Positions 1-7,282 of a DNA stretch of 64,000 nt are shown one piece after another. The DNA comes from an uncultured Rivibacter sp. (lineage in GTDB: Bacteria > Pseudomonadota > Gammaproteobacteria > Burkholderiales > Burkholderiaceae). Each line of letters begins with the position of its first letter. Positions within the stretch are counted from its first letter, which is position 1. The stretch is taken from the NCBI GenBank assembly GCA_946481025.1, contig CAMLNA010000008.1, positions 1 to 64,000 of the forward strand, given 5' to 3'. The position numbers and the translations under genes are program-made. Below the pieces are notes generated by a model. The model saw only the letters and a program-made list of their open reading frames with translations, was not told the DNA's origin and made no database searches.

Positions 1-139
1 CTTCGAGATGCCGCTTCACGGTCGTGTACGAACCGCCCGTGCGCCCCTGTACCGTCGTCAGACTCGGTTCGATACCCTCCGAGACAAGAGCCTCAGCCAC
101 CGAGAACACCACCTCTTGCGTCGCAACTTGCCTAGCCAT
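1..139 (-). CDS. KfrA-like DNA-binding protein, N-terminal part (runs off the left edge)
   Basis: Only the first 46 codons are in the window. The start is the ATG at 139, and the peptide begins MARQVATQEVVFSVAEALV. It continues with a helix-turn-helix-like stretch (VSEGIEPSLTTVQGRTGGSY) and then TTVKRHLE. This resembles the KfrA_N domain of plasmid-borne KfrA proteins, which bind DNA through the N-terminus and carry a long coiled coil behind it; the coiled coil would lie outside the window. KfrA of IncP plasmids represses its own promoter. A 43-bp palindrome sits 16 bp upstream of this start, which fits autoregulation. The gene is divergent from a tiny ORF at 329 and lies inside an integrated element, so a plasmid-maintenance or regulatory role is inferred. 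Confidence 0.72.
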   Translation of the reverse strand, partial: MARQVATQEVVFSVAEALVSEGIEPSLTTVQGRTGGSYTTVKRHLE

Positions 140-154
140 CGCACACCTCATTGA

Positions 155-197
155 ATTACGATAATTACCGTAACCGTATTATCGTAATTATCGTAAT
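155..197. promoter_or_regulatory. Large palindromic operator between kfrA-like gene and small ORF
   Basis: Two 19-bp arms (155-173 and 179-197) face each other across a 5-bp spacer, with two mismatches. Each arm is itself built of the tandem 9-mers TTACGATAA or TTACCGTAA, so the site contains four related half-sites. It is AT-rich in an otherwise GC-rich region. Its place just upstream of the kfrA-like start suggests the autoregulatory operator of that protein. It could also control rightward transcription toward the small ORF at 329. The repeat is seen directly; the binding protein is inferred. Confidence 0.7.
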
Positions 198-328
198 CTA
201 TGTCAAGAAAGGCACGCGCGCCGGGATCGGGCTCGTGGCTTCATCCAGAGCAAGACGCTTTTTGTTCGACTTTCAGCGCCGACGCATAAATAGTTGTGAG
301 GCAACTGCCCGGAAAGGAGGTGAAAACA

Positions 329-439
329 ATGGAAATCATCGTCATCAAGCACAACGGCTACCCGTTCTGCAACAACGAAAACGCCGTGCTGGTCGCAACT
401 GGCATCACGCACCACATCGTCCTGTTGCTCAAGAAGTAA
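329..439 (+). CDS. Small hypothetical protein, 36 aa, very strong ribosome binding site
   Basis: The ORF encodes MEIIVIKHNGYPFCNNENA followed by VLVATGITHHIVLLLKK. It is too short for routine gene calling. Coding is supported by an almost ideal Shine-Dalgarno (GGAAAGGAGGTG, 311-322) placed 6 nt before the ATG. The C-terminal half is hydrophobic and ends in two lysines; the N-terminal half has one cysteine. A weak sigma70-like promoter (TTCGAC at 265, 16-bp gap, TAAATA at 287) lies upstream. I do not recognise a family. It could be a small element-borne protein, or a leader peptide for the structured RNA that follows directly. Function unknown. Confidence 0.5.
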   Translation: MEIIVIKHNGYPFCNNENAVLVATGITHHIVLLLKK

Positions 440-760
440 GCCATCCACCTCGGCACTACGCCGAGACCGCCCTTGCATGAGCTAAGGGCGGCGCAGACGG
501 GCCGTAGGAGGTGCCTGTTGCCTCCCGGCTCACCCAACCCTCCCAGCCGTCTTGCAAGCCCTCTGTGCGGGCCACCGACGTCCATTTGGAGTCAAGCCGG
601 TGGCAGACCCCCCTTTTCTGAAAGCCAAACTGGGCCTAAGCACACCACGGACGCAACTTCCGGGGCATACCGTGCGTAGCCCGACAGTCCGGGGGACTGT
701 CGGGTGAGGCGGTAGCGTTAAGAAAATCGGCCCAAGCCGATTTTTAGCGTAGCCCGCCGA
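440..760 (+). other. Hairpin-rich non-coding stretch downstream of the 36-aa ORF
   Basis: No convincing gene is present. Five clear inverted repeats follow one another: 449-454/460-465 (6 bp), 467-474/484-491 (8 bp), 501-511/521-529 (GCCG..GGAGG with CCTCC.CGGC), 680-690/694-704 (11 bp, loop GGG) and 723-731/736-744 (9 bp followed by T residues, terminator-like). Transcribed rightward, this would be a highly folded RNA ending near 745. It may be an untranslated regulatory RNA, a leader, or recombination or transfer DNA of the element. Only the structure is seen; the role is unknown. Confidence 0.45.
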
Positions 761-861
761 ACACATGCCCCGGCACACAGGTCGTCGAGCACCACCGGGC
801 GGCATGGCCGCCCTTCAACAACATCGCCCCGCAGGGGCCGCGATCCGGGGGAGGGGGAGCC

Positions 862-1163
862 GACTTGATCGGGGGAACCCCCGCAGGGGGTGCCACGGCC
901 GCAGGCCGCTTTGCCCGACTTCTCCACCGTTTGCGCCGCTCTTGCTACCAGTGAAGTTAAAGGCAAAGAGCTACAGGCAACCTTACAGGTTTAGGGAGGG
1001 GTGGATTTAACGGAGGAAGTGGGGCGACTTTATCGGAGGGAACCACCGACAGGGGGGTGACTTTATCGGCGATGAGGGGGGTAGATTTATCGTGGACAAC
1101 CTGCTCCGTCCACAGGCTTGTCCCCCTCTTCCAGGCGAAAAAGGGGGGGGCGATTTATCGGAG
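862..1163 (+). repeat. Iteron-like repeats, consensus GA(C)TTTATCGGAGG, six copies
   Basis: Copies begin at 862 (GACTTGATCGGGGG), 1004 (GATTTAACGGAGG), 1026 (GACTTTATCGGAGG), 1059 (GACTTTATCGGCGA), 1084 (GATTTATCGTGG) and 1152 (GATTTATCGGAG). Similarity between the 862 and 1026 copies extends for about 30 bp, through AACC.CCG..AGGGGG. Spacings are 142, 22, 33, 25 and 68 bp. All copies have the same orientation and the array ends at the integrase stop codon. Such arrays can bind a replication initiator, a partition protein or a recombinase; which one applies is not shown. No gene is evident between 760 and 1163. Confidence 0.6.
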
Positions 1164-2273
1164 CTACCCCAGCTTTCTTGCGAGGTCTTCGGCGCGCGGG
1201 TGGTAGTAGCGCTTGAGCATCCGCAGATCACGGTGCCCGGTGACGGCGGAAAGCTCCAAGACGTTGGACAGCTTCTCAGCCAAGCGCGAAGCGGCCTCAT
1301 GTCGCGTGTCGTGGAAATGGATATCGGCCAGGAACCCGGCAAGGGGCTTGCGCTTCGACGCCTTGCAGTCAGCGATGTACTGCTCCCGAGCACGCTCGAC
1401 AGCGCGCGTGAACCCCTTGCGCAGCGCCAAGGCCGTGGTCGCAAAGACCCTTCCTGAACGCCTCGCCTCCGCGCCATCACCTTCCTCGTCGCCATCCGAG
1501 CGGGGAAGCGCAGCCAAGATGGCGACGGCCTTTGTCGAGAGGGGCACCGTCCGGGCGTCGCCGTTCTTCGTATCGGGCAGGTGTGCCGTCTGGCGCTTCA
1601 AGTCCACGTTCTCCCACTCCAGCGCAAGCAGTTCGCCACGCCGCATGGCCGTCTCCATGGCGAGTTGAACGAGGGGCTGCAACCACGGGTTGCGAGCCCC
1701 CTTGCCGAACGTGCCATCAGAAAGCCGCTCACCCCCGGTAAGGGCCGCCAGCAAGTAGGCCTCTTCTTCCGCCGAAAACCGGCGATCTCGCGCCCTCGCC
1801 TTCTCAGGGCGCTTCACGTAGGGAATCGGGTTATCGACGTGGATACCCCATTCCCGGCGAGCATGGTTGAGCACGGTGGACAGCACATCGATCTCACGAT
1901 TGACCGTTGCGCCGCTGACCTCCTTCAATCGGCGGTCCCGCCAGCTCGCCACGGCGGCGCTGGTGATGGCTGACATCTTCAGCTTGGGAAGCGAGGCGTC
2001 CTTCAAGATGACATCGATCTTGATCGACTCGATGTCGGCCGACTTCTTGGCGGGCGTGACCTCCTTCTGATACCGTTTGAGCACCTCCGCCAGCGTGTTC
2101 TTGTCCGCCTCGCGCCGGTCCACGAAGCCAGATGTCTCCAGCTCGCGCTCGACGGCACGAACCCACTTCTCAGCGTCCTCCTTGTACGAGAAAGTGCGCG
2201 ACTGCGTGGGGAAGCCCCTTCGCCTCACCTTCGCCTGCCACTGCAACTCTCCCCGCTTCGTGATGGTTCCCAT
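1164..2273 (-). CDS. int: Tyrosine recombinase / phage-type integrase
   Basis: A 369-aa site-specific recombinase that would integrate or excise the element at the neighbouring tRNA-Pro gene. The N-terminal part (about 1-60) looks like the arm-binding domain, followed by a SAM-like core-binding domain (about 65-150). The catalytic domain shows the family residues: arginine in AMRRGEL, the HxxR-type box HDTRH, a histidine in TGHRDL and the tyrosine in KRYYHP near the C-terminus. The length is normal and the frame intact. The start codon lies about 75 bp from the tRNA-Pro fragment, the usual place for an integrase beside its att site. Three TGTCCC-type repeats at 2274-2296 could be arm sites. 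Confidence 0.93.
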   Translation of the reverse strand: MGTITKRGELQWQAKVRRRGFPTQSRTFSYKEDAEKWVRAVERELETSGFVDRREADKNTLAEVLKRYQKEVTPAKKSADIESIKIDVILKDASLPKLKMSAITSAAVASWRDRRLKEVSGATVNREIDVLSTVLNHARREWGIHVDNPIPYVKRPEKARARDRRFSAEEEAYLLAALTGGERLSDGTFGKGARNPWLQPLVQLAMETAMRRGELLALEWENVDLKRQTAHLPDTKNGDARTVPLSTKAVAILAALPRSDGDEEGDGAEARRSGRVFATTALALRKGFTRAVERAREQYIADCKASKRKPLAGFLADIHFHDTRHEAASRLAEKLSNVLELSAVTGHRDLRMLKRYYHPRAEDLARKLG

Positions 2274-2348
2274 GTCCCGTGTCCCAAATTTGTCCCAACA
2301 AATCGGGGATCACCTTAAATCACCGATAGAATAGGCGCAAGGGCTAAG

Positions 2349-2395
2349 CGTTCGGGACGTAGAGGCCGGAGGTTCGAATCCTCTCACCCCGACCA
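2349..2395 (+). other. attR: 3' half of tRNA-Pro(CGG), element/chromosome junction
   Basis: The sequence from 2349 to 2395 matches a bacterial proline tRNA from the anticodon stem onward: loop TTCGGGA with anticodon CGG at 2353-2355, T-arm GGAGG-TTCGAAT-CCTCT, acceptor strand CACCCCG, discriminator A and encoded CCA. The 5' half needed to form the acceptor (CGGGGTG) and D-arm is not present upstream. Bases before 2349 belong to the integrase region. This is the pattern of an integrative element inserted into a tRNA gene, which leaves the displaced 3' piece at its far end. The intact tRNA should be at the other end, left of the window. Confidence 0.82.
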
Positions 2396-2403
2396 GACTT
2401 TTC

Positions 2404-2425
2404 CGTCGCTCCTTTCGGAGCGACG
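2404..2425. terminator. Hairpin after the tRNA-Pro remnant
   Basis: CGTCGCTCC (2404-2412) pairs perfectly with GGAGCGACG (2417-2425) around a TTTC loop. It sits 8 bp after the CCA of the tRNA remnant and just past the stop of the leftward HAD gene. It was probably the original tRNA-Pro terminator, and may also end leftward transcription. The T-run is short on both strands. Confidence 0.55.
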
Positions 2426-2440
2426 TTCCCGCAAGGTCAG

Positions 2441-3064
2441 TCAGAGCCAGCCGTCTTCGGCCAATTGCGCCTCGCATTGCGCAGCGCTCTGGAAGTGGAC
2501 GGCCCGCCAGCCGCAGGCCTGGGCCGACTCGATGTTGCCGGCATGGTCGTCGATGAAGACGCTTTCGCCTGGCGTGATGCCGAAGCGCGAGCGCATCAGT
2601 TCGAACACCGCCGGATCCGGCTTGATGAGCCCCACGCGCGCAGAGAACACGCCGCCGTCGAACAACGAGAAGAACTTGTTGCTGCGCTCGAGGTGGTCCG
2701 CATAGGGCGCGGGCATGTTGGAAAGATAGAACAGCGGGTGGCCGGCATCTTTCAGGCGGCGCATCAACGCCACCGTGCCGCCGACGGGCTCGAGGTGGGG
2801 CGGGATCGCATCGATCACCGCCCCCACCTCCGCGACGCTCAGGCCGGTGCGCGAGGCAATGCGCTCCGCAAGCTCCGGCGCACTGATCGTGCCGCGGTCG
2901 AACTCGGCCCAGTCGCTGTGGGGCACGAAGCTCTGGAAAACGTGCCCTGCAACCTCGCGCGCGCTCGCTTCGTCACGCGCATGTTCGGGTAGCACCTGCT
3001 GCAGCAGCTGAAGCGGCTGCCAGCGGAACACGACGCCGCCGAAATCGAAGACGACGGCCCTCAT
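2441..3064 (-). CDS. HAD-superfamily phosphatase (HAD-IA type)
   Basis: A 207-aa haloacid-dehalogenase-type hydrolase. Motif I is FDFGGVVF (nucleophile Asp) near the N-terminus, motif II is YLSNM, and motifs III/IV are KPDP and FIDDHAGN. The alpha-helical cap between motifs I and II fits subfamily IA. The ATG at 3064 overlaps the pgi stop as ATGA, so it is translationally coupled as the last gene of tal-pgi-HAD. The substrate is not evident. Company with transaldolase and glucose-6-phosphate isomerase suggests a sugar phosphate, but this is inference. A longer reading in the same frame into pgi is an artefact. Confidence 0.85.
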   Translation of the reverse strand: MRAVVFDFGGVVFRWQPLQLLQQVLPEHARDEASAREVAGHVFQSFVPHSDWAEFDRGTISAPELAERIASRTGLSVAEVGAVIDAIPPHLEPVGGTVALMRRLKDAGHPLFYLSNMPAPYADHLERSNKFFSLFDGGVFSARVGLIKPDPAVFELMRSRFGITPGESVFIDDHAGNIESAQACGWRAVHFQSAAQCEAQLAEDGWL

Positions 3065-4659
3065 GCGACCAGCCTCTTCAGCAGCCCGGCGGTCGAAGCA
3101 TCGAGGCCGTGCGTGTCGCCGCTGGCAAAACGCGGCAGCAGGTCGTTGCACAGCGCCTTGCCCAGCTCGACGCCCCACTGGTCGAAACTGTTGATGCCCC
3201 ACAAGGCACCGCTCACGAACACTCGCTGCTCGTACAGCGCCACCAGCGCCCCCAGCGAGCGCGGCGTGAGGTGATCGAGGAGCAGCGTGGTGCTGGGCCG
3301 GTTGCCAGGGAAGCTGCGATGGCGAGCCACGATGCCCGGGTCCAGCTGGCGCGAGGCGGTGGGCGCCTTCTCGCCCCTCGCCTGCTCGGCGGTCTTGCCC
3401 AGCATGAGCGCCTGCGACTGCGCGAGGCAGTTCGCCAGCAGCTTGGCATGCAGATCGGCGTGCTCGTGCGTCGGGCGCTTCACCGCGATGAACTCGACCG
3501 GAATCACGTCGGTGCCCTGGTGCAGCATCTGGAAGTACGCATGCTGTCCGTTGGTGCCCGGCTCCCCCCACACGACCGGGCTGGTGTCGTAGGGCAGCGC
3601 TGCGCCCGACAGGTCGACGCACTTGCCGTTGCTTTCCATCTCGAGCTGCTGCAGGTAGGCCGGCAGGCGCTTCAGGCCCTGGTGGTACGGCGCGACGCTG
3701 CGGCTCGAAAAGCCGTGGAAGTTGCGGTACCAGATGTCCAGCAGCCCCAGCACCACCGGCAGATTGCGCTCGAGCGGCGCCTGCGCGAAGTGCTGGTCCA
3801 TTGCATGCGCGCCGGCAAGCAATGCACGGAAGTTGTCCGTGCCCACTGCCAGCGCGATCGGCAGGCCGATGGCCGACCACAATGAATAGCGGCCGCCCAC
3901 CCAGTCCCAGAAACCGAACGTGGTGTCGATGCCGAACTCGGCCGCTGCCTTCACGTTGGTGGTGGTGGCCACGAAGTGCCTGCGCGTGTCGGTGCCGCCG
4001 TGGGCCAGGAACCAGGCCTTGGCGACATGCGCGTTGGCCATCGTTTCCTGCGTCGTGAAGGTCTTCGACGCGATGATGAACAGCGTCTCGGCGGGATTCA
4101 GCTCGCGCAGCACCGGCGCGATGTCATGGCCATCGACGTTGGAGACGAAGTGGAAATGCAGGCCACGGCGGCAGTAGGCGTCGAGCGCCGGCACCACCAT
4201 CTGCGGCCCCAGGTCCGAGCCGCCGATGCCGATGTTGACCACGTGGCGGATGCCGCTGGCTGCGGTGTCGCGCACCTGCTCCGCGTACGCGAGCATGCGA
4301 TCGAGCACCTCGTGCACCTCGCCGCTGAACGGTCCCTGCCCCTTCGGCGCGCGCAAGGCGGTGTGCAGCACAGCACGCCCCTCGGTCGTGTTGATCGCCT
4401 CGCCTGACAACATGGCATCGCGCCGTGCTTCCAGCTGGCACTCGCGGGCGAGCTCGAGCAGCAGCCTGAAGGTGGCAAGGTCCCAGCGGTTCTTCGACAG
4501 GTCGGCAAACACTTCCGGGGCCTCGATGCCGAAGGCCTCGAAGCGGCCTGCGTCACGTGCGAACGCTTCACGCAGGTCGAAGTCGCGGCCGTGGGCCTCA
4601 TAGTGACCGCGCAGGGCGGTCCATGCCAGGGTGTTGTCGCAGCGAGGGGCGTTGTTCAT
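3061..4659 (-). CDS. pgi: Glucose-6-phosphate isomerase
   Basis: A 532-aa cytosolic enzyme that interconverts glucose 6-phosphate and fructose 6-phosphate, with two SIS folds. Visible family signatures include NIGIGGSDLGPQM, the SKTFTTQET phosphate-binding loop, VGGRYSLWSAIGLP and GTNGQHAYFQMLHQGT. The length fits the long bacterial form. Its ATG (4659-4657) shares one base with the transaldolase stop (TGATG), and its stop overlaps the HAD start, so the three genes form a tight operon running leftward from the tal promoter region. It connects the zwf-tal pentose-phosphate genes with gluconeogenic flux. Confidence 0.97.
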   Translation of the reverse strand: MNNAPRCDNTLAWTALRGHYEAHGRDFDLREAFARDAGRFEAFGIEAPEVFADLSKNRWDLATFRLLLELARECQLEARRDAMLSGEAINTTEGRAVLHTALRAPKGQGPFSGEVHEVLDRMLAYAEQVRDTAASGIRHVVNIGIGGSDLGPQMVVPALDAYCRRGLHFHFVSNVDGHDIAPVLRELNPAETLFIIASKTFTTQETMANAHVAKAWFLAHGGTDTRRHFVATTTNVKAAAEFGIDTTFGFWDWVGGRYSLWSAIGLPIALAVGTDNFRALLAGAHAMDQHFAQAPLERNLPVVLGLLDIWYRNFHGFSSRSVAPYHQGLKRLPAYLQQLEMESNGKCVDLSGAALPYDTSPVVWGEPGTNGQHAYFQMLHQGTDVIPVEFIAVKRPTHEHADLHAKLLANCLAQSQALMLGKTAEQARGEKAPTASRQLDPGIVARHRSFPGNRPSTTLLLDHLTPRSLGALVALYEQRVFVSGALWGINSFDQWGVELGKALCNDLLPRFASGDTHGLDASTAGLLKRLVA

Positions 4660-5609
4660 CAGAGCGAGCGGATCATGTGGTCGAGCTTGGCGGCATCGGC
4701 GGCGAAAGCCCGGATGCCCTCGGCCAGCTTCTCGGTCGCCATCGCGTCTTCGTTGAGCGCGTAGCGGAAGCTGGCCTCGTTGTAGGTCACGGCCTTGGCG
4801 TCGCAGGTCTTGCAGGCTTCGGCGTCGAGCGCCCGGGCCACCGGCGCGTCGCTGGCCTGCAATTGCGCGAGCAGTTCAGGGCTGATGGTGAGCAGGTCGC
4901 AACCGGCCAGCGCAAGGATCTGCCCCGCGTTGCGGAAGCTCGCGCCCATGACCTCGGTGTCGATGCCGAACTTCTTGTAGTAGCGGTAGATCTGCGCCAC
5001 CGACTTCACCCCAGGATCGTTCTCGCCTGCATTGGCAGCCTCGTCCCATGCCGGGCCGGCCGCCTTCTTGTACCAGTCGTAGATGCGGCCGACGAAGGGC
5101 GAGATCAGCTGCACGCCCGCTTCGCCGCAAGCCACGGCCTGGCAGAACGAGAACAGCAGGGTGAGATTGCAGCGGATGCCCTCGCGTTCGAGCGCGTGGG
5201 CCGCCTGGATGCCCTCCCAGGTGGAGGCCACCTTGATGAGCACCCGGTCGCGGCCGATGCCGGCCGCTTCGTACAGGCCCATGATGCGCTGCGCGCGGGC
5301 AATGGTGCCTGCAGTGTCGAAGCTCAGGCGCGCATCCACCTCCGTGGACACTCGGCCCGGCACGACCTTCAGGATCTCCAGCCCGAAACGCACGAGCACC
5401 CGGTCGACGATCGCGTCGAGCGGCTGCCCCTTGTGGGCCGCCACCACCTCGGCGAGCAGCGGCGCGTATTCGGGCTTCTGTACGGCCTTGAGGATGAGCG
5501 AGGGGTTGGTGGTCGCGTCCTGCGGCGCGAACTGCGCCAGTTGCTTGAAGTCGCCGGTGTCCGCGACGACAGTGGTGTATTGCTTGAGCTGGTCGAGTTG
5601 AGTTGGCAT
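4659..5609 (-). CDS. tal: Transaldolase (TalB type)
   Basis: A 316-aa enzyme of the non-oxidative pentose phosphate pathway that transfers a dihydroxyacetone unit from sedoheptulose 7-phosphate to glyceraldehyde 3-phosphate. The N-terminus reads [19 protein letters not shown], then [12 protein letters not shown]; the Schiff-base lysine is in [21 protein letters not shown] and [13 protein letters not shown] are also typical. The frame stays open further upstream to 5888, but the conserved N-terminus and 316-aa length point to the ATG at 5609. It is the first gene of tal-pgi-HAD and is divergent from zwf. Confidence 0.96.
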   Translation of the reverse strand: MPTQLDQLKQYTTVVADTGDFKQLAQFAPQDATTNPSLILKAVQKPEYAPLLAEVVAAHKGQPLDAIVDRVLVRFGLEILKVVPGRVSTEVDARLSFDTAGTIARAQRIMGLYEAAGIGRDRVLIKVASTWEGIQAAHALEREGIRCNLTLLFSFCQAVACGEAGVQLISPFVGRIYDWYKKAAGPAWDEAANAGENDPGVKSVAQIYRYYKKFGIDTEVMGASFRNAGQILALAGCDLLTISPELLAQLQASDAPVARALDAEACKTCDAKAVTYNEASFRYALNEDAMATEKLAEGIRAFAADAAKLDHMIRSL

Positions 5610-5703
5610 GGTGGCCTGTGGCGTACACAGCGGCGGGAAACAGGCAGGGATTGTCGCGCTTGGCGGTTGCACCCTGGTGAACACCGGCCGGGACCCCTGC
5701 ATC

Positions 5704-5716
5704 GTAACCGCGTTAC
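5704..5716. promoter_or_regulatory. Candidate HexR-type operator on the tal side
   Basis: GTAAC-CGC-GTTAC is a perfect 5-3-5 inverted repeat about 95 bp upstream of the tal start. A further GTAAC follows at 5720. It has the same layout as the palindrome in front of zwf; both fit GWAAC-N3-GTTWC. Regulation by the RpiR-family protein encoded next to zwf is inferred, not shown. Confidence 0.4.
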
Positions 5717-5780
5717 CCCGTAACCCCGAGGAAACCAACAACCAGCCTCGGCCATGTAGAACCCCCAGGAACCACGCCCA

Positions 5781-5829
5781 TTGACGAGTCCGCCTCTGGT
5801 CGGCATCATGCGCGTGAAACTTTGTTTCA
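5781..5829 (+). promoter_or_regulatory. zwf promoter with overlapping palindromic operator
   Basis: A sigma70-like promoter reads TTGACG (5781-5786), 17-bp gap, CATCAT (5804-5809). The expected transcription start is near 5816. It falls in the perfect inverted repeat TGAAAC-TTT-GTTTCA (5815-5829), six bases before the zwf ATG at 5836. A repressor bound here would block initiation. The predicted leader is only about 20 nt and has no Shine-Dalgarno, since the palindrome fills that space. The HexR-like RpiR regulator encoded just after zwf is the obvious candidate ligand-responsive repressor (inference). Confidence 0.5.
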
Positions 5830-5835
5830 TACACT

Positions 5836-7281
5836 ATGTCATTCGATCTGGTCTTCTTTGGCGGCACCGGCGACCTCACCTGGCGCAAGCTGATGCCGGC
5901 GCTTTTTCAGGCTTTTCGCCACGGCAAGCTGCCGGCAAACGGCCGCATCCTCGCCGTCGCTCGAGACGAGCAGAGCGACGAGCAGTACCGCGCCTGGTTG
6001 AAGGCGCGCTTCCAGGAGGTCGACGACGCCAAGCGCCCCAGCAGCGAGGAGTTCGACCGGTTTGCCGCGCTGCTGCATTACCGGCGCATGGACCTGTCGC
6101 AGCCCGACCACTACCAGCGTCTGAAGGAATGGCTGGGCGAGCGCAATGCCGACACCGTGGTGCTCTACCTCGCCACCAGTCCGCACCTGTTCCCCCAGAT
6201 CTGCGAGCAGCTCGGGGTCGCCGGCCTGAACACGCCGCGTATTCGTGTCGTGCTCGAGAAGCCCCTGGGCCACGACCTGCAGAGCGCTCAGGAGATCAAC
6301 CGCGTGGTGCGTTCGGTGTTCGACGAGAACCAGGCCTTCCGCATCGACCACTACCTTGGCAAGCCTTCGGTGCAGAACCTCGCGGCACTGCGCTTCGGCA
6401 ACGCCCTCTTCGAACCGCTGTGGCGGCGCGAGTGCATCGCCAACATCCAGATCACGCTGGCCGAAAGCCTGGGCGTGGGCACGCGCGGCGACTTCTACGA
6501 CCGCACCGGCGCCCTGCGCGACATGATCCAGAACCACGCATTGCAGCTGCTCACGATGGTGGCCATGGAGCCGCCCTCCTCCAACGATGCCGATGCGATC
6601 CGCGACGAGAAGCTGAAGGTGCTGCGCTCGCTCAAGCCCTTCACCGAAGAAAGCGTGGCGCGCGACGTGGTACGGGGCCAGTACCGCGCCGGCATGTCGG
6701 GCGGCAAGCCGGTGCCCGGCTACCTGGAAGAAACCAAGGTGCCGGCGGGCAGCCACTGCGAAACCTTCGTCGCCTTGCGCACCGAGGTGCAGAACTGGCG
6801 CTGGGCCGGCGTGCCCTTCTACCTGCGCACCGGCAAGCGCCTGGCCGCGCGTGACGCCGAGATCGTCGTCAACTTCCGGCCGGTGCCCCACCCCATCTTC
6901 CCCGGCACCAACCGGGCCAACAAGCTGGTGATCAAGCTGCAGCCCGAAGACGGCCTGGAGCTTCACCTGTCGGCCGCCAAGGGCTCGGGCCAGAGCGAGG
7001 CGCTGTCGCCGGTGTTCCTCGACCTGGACTTCGACAAGGCCTTCCCCACCGACCGCGTGGGCGCCTATGAACGCCTGCTGCTCGACGCGATTGCCGGTCG
7101 CCTGAACCTGTTCGTGCGCAGCGACGAACAGGAGCAGGCCTGGCGCTGGGTGGAGCCCATCCTCGATGCCTGGCGCAGGGACACCACCGGCCCGCGCACC
7201 TACGCGGCCGGCTCGTGGGGCCCTGCCGCCGCCAGCGCGCTGGTCGCGCGCGACGGCTTCGCGTGGTTCGAAGAAGAGTGA
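5836..7281 (+). CDS. zwf: Glucose-6-phosphate 1-dehydrogenase
   Basis: A 481-aa enzyme oxidising glucose 6-phosphate to 6-phosphogluconolactone with NAD(P)+, the entry to the oxidative pentose phosphate and Entner-Doudoroff routes. The N-terminal dinucleotide fold starts [17 protein letters not shown]. The substrate-binding/catalytic motif [13 protein letters not shown] and the loop [12 protein letters not shown] are present, and the length is normal. The start follows the family N-terminus although no ribosome binding site precedes it; the upstream bases form a palindromic operator. The stop is one base before the hexR start, so the two are co-transcribed. Confidence 0.97.
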   Translation: MSFDLVFFGGTGDLTWRKLMPALFQAFRHGKLPANGRILAVARDEQSDEQYRAWLKARFQEVDDAKRPSSEEFDRFAALLHYRRMDLSQPDHYQRLKEWLGERNADTVVLYLATSPHLFPQICEQLGVAGLNTPRIRVVLEKPLGHDLQSAQEINRVVRSVFDENQAFRIDHYLGKPSVQNLAALRFGNALFEPLWRRECIANIQITLAESLGVGTRGDFYDRTGALRDMIQNHALQLLTMVAMEPPSSNDADAIRDEKLKVLRSLKPFTEESVARDVVRGQYRAGMSGGKPVPGYLEETKVPAGSHCETFVALRTEVQNWRWAGVPFYLRTGKRLAARDAEIVVNFRPVPHPIFPGTNRANKLVIKLQPEDGLELHLSAAKGSGQSEALSPVFLDLDFDKAFPTDRVGAYERLLLDAIAGRLNLFVRSDEQEQAWRWVEPILDAWRRDTTGPRTYAAGSWGPAAASALVARDGFAWFEEE

Positions 7282-7282
7282 G

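Noticed and set aside
680..760. oriT of the integrative element
   Set aside because: Inverted repeats are present, but no recognisable nic-site consensus or relaxase gene is visible in the window, so the claim is not supportable.
2270..2395. A complete tRNA-Pro gene
   Set aside because: The acceptor 5' strand and D-arm cannot be found upstream of 2349. Only the 3' half matches a tRNA.
5610..5888. Longer tal reading frame starting at 5888
   Set aside because: It would overlap the zwf promoter, the operator and the zwf start. The conserved transaldolase N-terminus begins at 5609.
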